A stretch of 13,683 nucleotides of DNA from Kiritimatiellia bacterium (GTDB lineage Bacteria; Verrucomicrobiota; Kiritimatiellia; RFP12; UBA1067). The stretch lies in the NCBI GenBank assembly GCA_017521065.1, contig JAFXEA010000091.1, positions 1 to 13,683 of the forward strand. Reading direction: 5' to 3'. The notes under the pieces were generated by a model. The model saw nothing but the letters and a program-made list of their open reading frames with translations. It was not told the DNA's origin and made no database searches. This document shows positions 1 to 5,843 of this stretch, one piece after another (position 1 is the stretch's first letter; each line of letters begins with the position of its first letter). Position numbers and translations under genes: made by a program.

Positions 1-1
1 G

Positions 2-841
2 ACCAAGGCTTCGGATGAGGTGTTCAGCAGATTCTATGACGAGGCACCCGGGAAAACGACTCTTGCTGGCGAGTATTACGATTCATCGGGCATGGGGAAG
101 ACGACGCAGCTCGACTACGACCGAGGGCATTTTTCAGCAATGCGCACCCCGCTCACGTATGCCAAGGATACGTTCCGCCCCGCCATTTACAAGGGAATGA
201 TTGGTTTCGAGTACCTGAAATCGCTTTCAGACCGTCTGCACACGCGCGGCAAGATCGTGATGGCCAACGAGGCACCGAAAAACTGGTGCTGGGTCGCGCC
301 GTTGTGCGACGTTCTGGGGCAGGAGGCCGGATGGAACCGCAAAGGAAAGTGGCGTCCGTTCTCCCGCGACGAAATGATTCTGCGGCGCATGCAGTGCGGC
401 GCAAAGCCCTACTGCATAATCCAGAACGATGATTATGTCGCCTTTGCGCCGTACGTGAAGCGCTACATGGAGCGCTGCCTCGCGTACGGTTTCATGCCGG
501 GCTTCTTCTCCCCGAAATCGGCGGCGGACGATTCGCATTATTTTGCGCATCCAGAATTCTATGAAAGGGACAGACCCTATTTCAAAAAATATATTCCATT
601 ATGCCGGTTGCTTTCCGAGGCCGGTTGGCGTCCGTTGAACACGCTGTTGCCGAAGGCGGCGACCGGAGATGTCAGCGCGGAGCAGTTCGGTGAGAGGTAT
701 GTGGCACTCTTCAACCATTCGTCAAAACCTGCGACAGTGAAGCTTCCTCGTGAAATGCGCGAACTTGTCACGGGGGTACCGGTCAAAGGTTCGCTGACGC
801 TTGAGCCGGAGACCTGCCGAGTGGTTGATCTCGGGCAGTGA
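2..841 (+). CDS. Glycoside-hydrolase-like protein, C-terminal fragment (5' truncated by window)
   Basis: The frame is open from base 2, before the GTG at 20, so the gene starts outside the window; 279 residues are visible. The first ~200 residues look like the second half of a TIM-barrel glycosidase: a DSSGMG stretch, then a strand ending in MANEAP, a CDVLGQEAGW segment, a GGAKPY-like CGAKPYCIIQND segment, and a PGFFSPKSA loop followed by an RDRPYFKKYIP helix. The last ~75 residues (from about LFNHSSKPATVKLP to ETCRVVDLG) look like the small beta-sandwich that closes many glycosidases. The catalytic residues cannot be assigned because the N-terminal half is missing. The 3' end overlaps the regulator on the other strand by 59 bases. 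Assignment to a numbered GH family is not possible from what is visible; the glycosidase call is from overall resemblance to PVC-group carbohydrate enzymes. Confidence 0.72.
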   Translation, partial: TKASDEVFSRFYDEAPGKTTLAGEYYDSSGMGKTTQLDYDRGHFSAMRTPLTYAKDTFRPAIYKGMIGFEYLKSLSDRLHTRGKIVMANEAPKNWCWVAPLCDVLGQEAGWNRKGKWRPFSRDEMILRRMQCGAKPYCIIQNDDYVAFAPYVKRYMERCLAYGFMPGFFSPKSAADDSHYFAHPEFYERDRPYFKKYIPLCRLLSEAGWRPLNTLLPKAATGDVSAEQFGERYVALFNHSSKPATVKLPREMRELVTGVPVKGSLTLEPETCRVVDLGQ

Positions 842-2057
842 ACTGCGGACAGTAAAGGCAATGTTCTGTCTTGACATTCTCTTGGGTCGAGCAATCTTGT
901 CTGATATTAGCCCGCCACTCCCTCATCGACTTTCCGAAATGACGCTTGAACAGGTTTTTCAGGTGGTTGGGGTTCGCGAATCCGCATTTTGCCGATATGG
1001 CGCGGATTGAAAGGCCGGTGTCGGAAAGAAGTCTCTTGACGGATTCCAGCCTTGTGCGGGTGATGGCCTTTGAGATTGTCTCGTTCCTGAATTCCCTGAA
1101 ACGCAGATCAAGAAGGGAGCGGGATACCCCCAACGCATCGGCGACATCTGAGACCTTTATGTTTTTTTCGGCGTTTGCGGAGATAAATGCTACGGCGCGG
1201 GCGATGAGTGAGGTCACGGGCGAGATCGGCTTTGCGGACTCGCGCTCCTCAATCTTCTTCGCGGTGTTTAATATGTGCGCAACCGTCGGCGTGGTGCGCC
1301 GTCGCATCATGCGGTTTAAGGTGTCCGCCGCAAGCTGGCCTTCAAGCATATGATCCGGTGCTACGCTGGTGAGCGGCGGTGTCGAAAAGTCGCAAAGAAG
1401 CGGATCGTTATCGACGCCGATCACAGCGATCTGTCCGGGCACTTTCTGCCGTGCCAGACGGCATGCCCTCAGCACATGGACGGCTCGCATGTCCCAGGCT
1501 GCCATGACCGCCGCCGGTTTTGAAAGTGATTTAAGCCACTCTGCAAGAGCTGCGATGTCTTTGTCGGAACCTGGTTCCGCGTCAGAACGGAAGGTCGATT
1601 TTTCGATATCGCGGAAGCTTCCGAGAAATCCTCGCTCCCGTGCCGCGGACCAGTCGTCGTCTTTATTTGAATGGACAAAACCTGCGGACGCGAACTTTCC
1701 GAGCATCTGAAAGTGTTGTGCGCAGAATCGGCCTATATCCTCATTGTCGTTGCGGATGCATACCGCATGAGACTTTTTCGCAAGCTTCCATTCCGAGCCG
1801 ATGGCCACAAGCGGTGTTCCTGCCTTGGCGAGGAGTGCTTGAGTTTTTCTGTCCGGCTCAATCCCGGTGACAACTCCTTGACAACCCGAAACGGCGCGTT
1901 GCAGTTCGTCGGCAGACTGCACAACACGGATGTCCCAGTGGGTTTCCCTCTTGGCGTAGTCGAAGAATCCCATGAGGAAATCCCGCCATGAAGCGTCGGA
2001 AAGCTTCACCGCCACCGCAACGCTTCTGATTTTCCGGGTCGTATTCATTGTTTTCAT
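783..2057 (-). CDS. XylR-type AraC-family transcriptional regulator with LacI-like sensor domain
   Basis: A 424-residue regulator. Residues ~9-265 match the LacI-type periplasmic-binding fold of the XylR family, including the diagnostic AVIGVDNDPLLCDFSTPPL stretch (211-229) followed by SVAPD. Residues ~283-383 form an AraC DNA-binding domain with two helix-turn-helices: VSDVADALGVSRSLLDLRF (302-320) and IRAISAKCGFANPNHLKNLF (351-370), ending in KRHFGKSMREWR. The family binds a sugar (xylose in E. coli XylR) and activates or represses sugar-use genes; the ligand here is unknown. It is divergent from the sialidase-esterase operon, so it probably controls that operon. Two in-frame ATGs (2057 and 2048) could be the start and neither has a clear Shine-Dalgarno sequence. 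About 40 residues after the last helix do not belong to the domain and are encoded partly opposite the upstream glycosidase gene. Confidence 0.93.
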   Translation of the reverse strand: MKTMNTTRKIRSVAVAVKLSDASWRDFLMGFFDYAKRETHWDIRVVQSADELQRAVSGCQGVVTGIEPDRKTQALLAKAGTPLVAIGSEWKLAKKSHAVCIRNDNEDIGRFCAQHFQMLGKFASAGFVHSNKDDDWSAARERGFLGSFRDIEKSTFRSDAEPGSDKDIAALAEWLKSLSKPAAVMAAWDMRAVHVLRACRLARQKVPGQIAVIGVDNDPLLCDFSTPPLTSVAPDHMLEGQLAADTLNRMMRRRTTPTVAHILNTAKKIEERESAKPISPVTSLIARAVAFISANAEKNIKVSDVADALGVSRSLLDLRFREFRNETISKAITRTRLESVKRLLSDTGLSIRAISAKCGFANPNHLKNLFKRHFGKSMREWRANIRQDCSTQENVKTEHCLYCPQFTARDQPLGRSPAQASANL

Positions 2058-2061
2058 GTCG

Positions 2062-2074
2062 TTGATTATATCAA
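2062..2074. promoter_or_regulatory. Candidate operator: TTGAT-TAT-ATCAA palindrome
   Basis: A 13-base sequence with perfect 5-base half sites TTGAT and ATCAA around a 3-base centre. It overlaps the perfect minus-strand -10 box of the regulator gene, which would fit autoregulation. A second site with the same half sites in the opposite order lies at 2131-2141. AT-rich palindromes also occur by chance, so the pairing and the position are the main support. Confidence 0.4.
2065..2070 (-). promoter_or_regulatory. Putative -10 box of the regulator promoter
   Basis: Read on the minus strand this is a perfect TATAAT. No convincing -35 lies 16-18 bases upstream (the hexamer there reads CAATAG). Transcription would start near 2058-2059, right at the first ATG (2057), leaving almost no leader. 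This fits the absence of a Shine-Dalgarno sequence, or else means that the ATG at 2048 is used. Confidence 0.35.
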
Positions 2075-2124
2075 AATCGTGATGTTTCTATTGTGAAAAT
2101 ATGTCCCGGCTTTCCCGATTTTGA
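2071..2124. repeat. 9-base inverted repeat TCAAAATCG / CGATTTTGA in divergent promoter
   Basis: TCAAAATCG at 2071-2079 is matched by its exact reverse complement CGATTTTGA at 2116-2124, with 36 bases between the arms. The left arm touches the palindrome at 2062-2074 and the right arm ends just upstream of the operon's -35. The two arms could be binding sites for a dimeric or looping AraC-type protein. No functional evidence is present in the sequence. Confidence 0.35.
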
Positions 2125-2125
2125 A

Positions 2126-2155
2126 TAGACATCAAATTGATGATTGTGCTATCAT
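2126..2155 (+). promoter_or_regulatory. Putative sigma-70-type promoter of the sialidase-esterase operon
   Basis: TAGACA (2126-2131) as -35, an 18-base spacer, then TATCAT (2150-2155) as -10, preceded by TG one base away, which makes an extended -10. Each hexamer matches five of six consensus bases. The start site would be near 2162, leaving a leader of about 37 bases before the ATG at 2199. A palindrome sits inside the spacer at 2131-2141. Confidence 0.5.
2131..2141. promoter_or_regulatory. Candidate operator: ATCAA-A-TTGAT palindrome inside promoter spacer
   Basis: An 11-base perfect palindrome around a single central base, placed between the -35 and -10 of the operon promoter. A protein bound here would block RNA polymerase, as for a repressor. 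It uses the same half sites as the palindrome at 2062-2074. The regulator encoded next door is the obvious candidate to bind; this is inference. Confidence 0.4.
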
Positions 2156-2186
2156 TTGGAGCAAAGGGTGAATAGCATCTTGCAAC

Positions 2187-2192
2187 GAGAGG
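2187..2192 (+). promoter_or_regulatory. Ribosome binding site of the sialidase-like gene
   Basis: GAGAGG lies 6 bases before the ATG at 2199 and supports that start codon. Confidence 0.6.
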
Positions 2193-2198
2193 ATAGAG

Positions 2199-3545
2199 AT
2201 GAAATATGCTTCGAGACAAAAATATGCATTGATTGCCTTTTCCGTCATTGCGGGAACGGTAGCCGTTGCGGATATTGAGAGAAATGCGGACAAATTGATG
2301 TCCGAGCATCCGATGTTGCGCACTCTGCATGCAAAGCGGCTGAAAGATGTAATGCTGACGAAGCCGGATTATGTGGTTTATGTGCCGAAACAGGAGATGC
2401 ATCTTTACAAGAAGACGAATCCGCAGGAGATTGGAGACCGGTACAACGACCATTTCCAGGTGCTTTATGACGACAAGCGGAAACTCTATTATGCATTCTG
2501 GACTCAGGCGTCATGGGAAGGGGCGGGGGACCATCATATCGTATTTTCCAAAAGCGCAGACGATGGCCGCACCTGGACGGAACCTGTGACGCTTGCAGGT
2601 TCGGAGCGGCGCGCCTACAAACGGTTGGGGGCGAGCTGGCAGCAGCCGATGTTGTCGAAGAGCGGTCGGCTCTATTGTTACTGGAATCAGAAAGTGCGAC
2701 AGGGCGGCTGCAACGAACTGCTGTACGGATTCTATTCCGATGATGCGGGCGAATCATGGAGCGATCCTGTGCTGGTCCATTATCCGCGCCGTCCGCAGAT
2801 TCCGGGATATATCGCCACGGTGAAGTCGGGTTGGATAAACTGGCAGCGTCCGTTGCGGCTTGGTGAGAACGGAAAATATTTCGTCGGTTGTTCCCGGGGG
2901 CCTGCCATCGAATTCTGGCAGTATGAGAACATTGATGATGATCCTCCTGCCGAAGACTTGAAGATTTCCTTTTTTGCGTCCGGGACGAACAGCCTTTCCC
3001 GCAGCCGCCTTGCGGAAAAAAGCGATTTCGTTCTCAGTTCCGGCGAGAGCAGATTTGAGGAGGCCGGAATCGTGAAGCTTCCCGACGGGCGGCTGTTCGC
3101 TCTTGCCCGCACTCAGGTCGGCTATCCTGTATGGAGCGTAAGCTCAAATGGCGGCAGAACCTGGACCGACCCCAAGTATCTGCGCAGGAAGGATGGCTCA
3201 GAACCATTCCTTCATCCTCGCTCGCCCTGTCCCATTTACGATTGGGTTGCGCCCGAGGCCGGAAGCGGAAAGTATTTCGCCTTTGTGCATAACAAGTTCA
3301 ATTTTGAAAACAAGCGTTCGGCGTCCGGTCCGCGCGGTGCGTTGTATTTGATTGCCGGAAAGTTCAATCCCAATGCGGAGCAGCCGATAGAGTTCTCCGA
3401 GCCGAAGTTCTTTCTTGAGCGCAAGAATGCATGGAACTCGTTCTATACGAGCTACACGGTTGTAGGCGACAAGCGCATTCTATGGTATCCCGACGGGAAG
3501 CACTATCTTCTTGGACGGGAGATCGGCGAGGAGTGGTTCAAATGA
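2199..3545 (+). CDS. Secreted sialidase-like (Asp-box / BNR repeat) protein
   Basis: A 448-residue protein with an N-terminal signal peptide (cleavage likely after about residue 24, near VAVA). Three Asp boxes (S-x-D-x-G-x-T-W type) mark a six-bladed propeller: S119-ADDGRT-W126, S180-DDAGES-W187 and S315-SNGGRT-W322. The segment FEEAGIVKLPDGRLFALART (287-306) resembles the blade carrying the conserved Glu and Arg in BNR_2-type sialidase-like proteins. The family cleaves terminal sialic acid or related sugars outside the cytoplasm. No F/Y-R-I-P motif, which carries the first catalytic arginine of classical sialidases, is seen, so sialic acid as substrate is unproven. It is the first gene of the operon; its TGA shares bases with the next gene's ATG. 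Confidence 0.85.
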   Translation: MKYASRQKYALIAFSVIAGTVAVADIERNADKLMSEHPMLRTLHAKRLKDVMLTKPDYVVYVPKQEMHLYKKTNPQEIGDRYNDHFQVLYDDKRKLYYAFWTQASWEGAGDHHIVFSKSADDGRTWTEPVTLAGSERRAYKRLGASWQQPMLSKSGRLYCYWNQKVRQGGCNELLYGFYSDDAGESWSDPVLVHYPRRPQIPGYIATVKSGWINWQRPLRLGENGKYFVGCSRGPAIEFWQYENIDDDPPAEDLKISFFASGTNSLSRSRLAEKSDFVLSSGESRFEEAGIVKLPDGRLFALARTQVGYPVWSVSSNGGRTWTDPKYLRRKDGSEPFLHPRSPCPIYDWVAPEAGSGKYFAFVHNKFNFENKRSASGPRGALYLIAGKFNPNAEQPIEFSEPKFFLERKNAWNSFYTSYTVVGDKRILWYPDGKHYLLGREIGEEWFK

Positions 3546-4369
3546 TCCGGTCAGCCATTCTGCTGTCGTTGATTTATCTAATCGTGCCGTCGGCAACGGC
3601 ATCGGCTCTTTCCGTTCCGCTCTGGCCGGAAGGCAGGATTCCCGGCTTCAACGCCGGGCAGACTGTACCATCGCTTGAAGTGGTGCTGCCGGGAGACCGC
3701 ACGAACGATGCGTTGCTTATAATAGCTCCGGGCGGAAGCTACATGAAGTGGTGCGAATGGGAAGGCAAGTGTGTCGCCTATTTCAATAAGCGCGGCATGG
3801 CAACAGCACTTCTCAAGTACCGTACGCCGCGTCCACTGGGTGCTGCGAAGCACATTTCTGCATGGCAGGATGCCCAGCGCGCCGTGCGCATTTGCCGCAG
3901 ATTCGCAAAAGAATGGAAGGTGAATCCAGAGAGGATATTTTTCATGGGGTTTTCCGCAGGCGGTAATCTTACGCTCCTTGCGGCGACCTCGAGCCAGACG
4001 CCGTCATATGCAAAGGTTGACGACGTCGACGATCTGCCTTGCCATGTCAACGGGGCGATTGCCTGTTATCCTGCCTATGTGCTTTCGGATTGCAGGAACT
4101 TCGACGGTTCCAACAGGCAGAAGGGTAACGATTTAGGCCTTTTGATGGATCCGATTTTCAAGTTCGACACCAAAACCCCGCCTATGTGCTTCTTGCACGG
4201 CGATGCCGACGCACATTCTCCGATGGGGAGCGTGCGGGCATACCACAAGCTGCGCACGATGAGCATACCGGCGGAACTTCATGTGTTTTCAGAACGTAAA
4301 CATGCCGATCTGCCGCGAGGTACGTGGCAGGAACTTGTATGGACATGGATAGAAAGGAATAGGAAATGA
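3542..4369 (+). CDS. Secreted alpha/beta-hydrolase, probable carbohydrate esterase
   Basis: A 275-residue protein. The start at 3542 is chosen because it gives a clean signal peptide (MIRSAILLSLIYLIVPSATA), has GAGGAG 8 bases upstream (3528-3533), and overlaps the previous stop as ATGA; an in-frame ATG at 3431 lies inside the sialidase gene and would destroy the signal peptide. The fold is that of acetyl-xylan-esterase/BD-FAE-like hydrolases: an APGGSY oxyanion loop (62-67), the nucleophile elbow GFSAGG (Ser138), HGDADAHSP carrying the probable acid Asp223, and His254 in ERKHAD. All three catalytic residues are present, so the enzyme should be active. It would remove acyl groups, typically acetyl, from a glycan outside the cytoplasm. 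The substrate cannot be read from sequence. Confidence 0.88.
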   Translation: MIRSAILLSLIYLIVPSATASALSVPLWPEGRIPGFNAGQTVPSLEVVLPGDRTNDALLIIAPGGSYMKWCEWEGKCVAYFNKRGMATALLKYRTPRPLGAAKHISAWQDAQRAVRICRRFAKEWKVNPERIFFMGFSAGGNLTLLAATSSQTPSYAKVDDVDDLPCHVNGAIACYPAYVLSDCRNFDGSNRQKGNDLGLLMDPIFKFDTKTPPMCFLHGDADAHSPMGSVRAYHKLRTMSIPAELHVFSERKHADLPRGTWQELVWTWIERNRK

Positions 4370-5832
4370 AAAGGACTATCGCGCTTTTTTCCGCTTCGGT
4401 GCTTACTGCCGCTTTTGCTGCGGAAGTGTCGTTCCCTCTCGATTCCGGCGATATCTCGCTTGAGGGAAACTGGAACGGGGTGTTTCCCGGAACCTCTGAC
4501 TGTGCTGTGCTGCAACACGCCGGTCCGTACGAAATCTCCAGGAATGTCGAATTCGGGAGCATCGTATCGCTGTCCGGATCGTTGCGGATCAAGGCCGGCG
4601 AAAACGTGTGGATCACCGCCAACAATTCATCCGGCAAGGAAGGCGTGGTGATCAAAGCCAACAAAATCGAAAACGTCCTGATAGAAGGCGGCTATTATTA
4701 CATGCGCAACAACGCCAACTTTATGCCGGTGTATGGACGGCATCTTGGGAGTGCCCAAAGTGGAGCCACTGCCAGACTGAATTCAGTTATGGTTACGAAC
4801 GCGTATGAATTTGCAGCGACCAAACGCATTTCGGATGCTTCAGTTACCGTTACAGGTAATTCGCGCATATATGCTCGTTTCGCTAAAATATCACATCGAG
4901 ACCAGAGTGCCGGAAGTCGCAATACTCTAAAAATTGAAGATGGAAGCCAGTTGCACACTGTTGAGCATTTTTTCTTCGAGTCGATAGGCAATGATGTCGA
5001 CATCACTGGCATGGGTGGTTCGATTCTCAAAGTCGCAGGAAAGGATACTTTGGCTGACATCGGTCAACAACTGATAATGGGGCAATGCGGAGTGTCCGGC
5101 AGAATCGACGTGACGGATTGCGCCACGTTACAAGTCGGTTCCAGCCTTCAAGTTGGAGGTGCAGAAACTCAGTCTAGTGGATTTGGCGGTCATGCGGTAG
5201 TTTTCTCCAATTCTGCGACAGGACGGCTTAATACGGTATATATAGGGATGCGCTCCGGCGGTGGCGACAATGTTTTTACGGTTGCGTCCAATTCACATGT
5301 AACGGTCAACACCATGACCGTCGGAAATCAGGCTTCCGGAAATACACTTGTGATTGATGATGCCATGCTTGATGTTCGCAGTAAGTTACAAATCGGCAGC
5401 AGCAAAAATGTTGAGGGAACGGATAATACTGTTATTTTGCGCGGTTGCAATCCTCAGATATCCAACAGGAATGGCAGCACTCAGTGGATCTATGCTTTTA
5501 ATCGGTCAAAGTTCCGTTTTGAAGTGCCGGAAGGAGGATTTGCCGATATCCCAATCAAGGGATCTCATTTTCACTGGGGTGGAGACGTTACATTTGAAGT
5601 TGAGTGCAAGAAGTTTCGCAATGCCGGTGGCGGTACTATAGTTCTTGCAGAGAGTGGAGGGAGTGCGTGGGTTGATCAAGATTCGGGAAGCAGTCAGTCA
5701 AATCTCGCAGAACGGTTTGTGGAGCTGAACAAGATCCAGCCAGAGGGGTGTTATTTTGAGATTAAGGACAAGCAGATTTTGTATCATGCTTCCTATTTGC
5801 CGCCGGTCAGAATGAGAGTCATAATCCGGTAG
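4366..5832 (+). CDS. Secreted beta-helix repeat protein of unknown function
   Basis: A 488-residue protein with a signal peptide (MKRTIALFSASVLTAAFA, cleavage near residue 18-19). It starts by an ATGA overlap with the esterase, with AGGA sequences just before. From about residue 55 to 360 it shows imperfect repeats of ~20-35 residues that fit a right-handed beta-helix: NTLKIEDGSQLHTVEHFFF (186-204), GRIDVTDCATLQVGSSLQVG (245-264), DNVFTVASNSHVTVNTMTVG (301-320) and NTLVIDDAMLDVRSKLQIG (326-344). The N-terminal GNWNGVFPGTSD resembles the opening of PVC-group autotransporter-like surface proteins. No autotransporter barrel, anchor motif or catalytic motif is visible. The middle of the gene is poorer in G+C than its neighbours. 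It may bind glycan or form surface structure, but the function is unknown. Confidence 0.8.
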   Translation: MKRTIALFSASVLTAAFAAEVSFPLDSGDISLEGNWNGVFPGTSDCAVLQHAGPYEISRNVEFGSIVSLSGSLRIKAGENVWITANNSSGKEGVVIKANKIENVLIEGGYYYMRNNANFMPVYGRHLGSAQSGATARLNSVMVTNAYEFAATKRISDASVTVTGNSRIYARFAKISHRDQSAGSRNTLKIEDGSQLHTVEHFFFESIGNDVDITGMGGSILKVAGKDTLADIGQQLIMGQCGVSGRIDVTDCATLQVGSSLQVGGAETQSSGFGGHAVVFSNSATGRLNTVYIGMRSGGGDNVFTVASNSHVTVNTMTVGNQASGNTLVIDDAMLDVRSKLQIGSSKNVEGTDNTVILRGCNPQISNRNGSTQWIYAFNRSKFRFEVPEGGFADIPIKGSHFHWGGDVTFEVECKKFRNAGGGTIVLAESGGSAWVDQDSGSSQSNLAERFVELNKIQPEGCYFEIKDKQILYHASYLPPVRMRVIIR

Positions 5833-5838
5833 GGAAGG
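5832..5838 (+). promoter_or_regulatory. Ribosome binding site of the giant fusion gene
   Basis: GGGAAGG, beginning at the last base of the previous stop codon, lies 5 bases before the ATG at 5844. Two ATG codons follow in tandem (5844 and 5847); the first is the better placed. Confidence 0.55.
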
Positions 5839-5843
5839 TATTC

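Noticed and set aside
841..890. Possible terminator hairpin after the glycosidase gene (AATGT...ACATT and GACAG...CTGTC)
   Set aside because: Stems are only five bases with long loops and no T-run follows. The region also codes for the regulator's tail.
783..2057. LacI-family repressor
   Set aside because: The DNA-binding domain is AraC-type at the C-terminus, not an N-terminal LacI helix-turn-helix; only the sensor part is LacI-like.
3431..3541. Longer version of the esterase starting at 3431
   Set aside because: It would overlap the sialidase gene by 115 bases and place the signal peptide internally. The ATG at 3542 has a ribosome site and the ATGA overlap.
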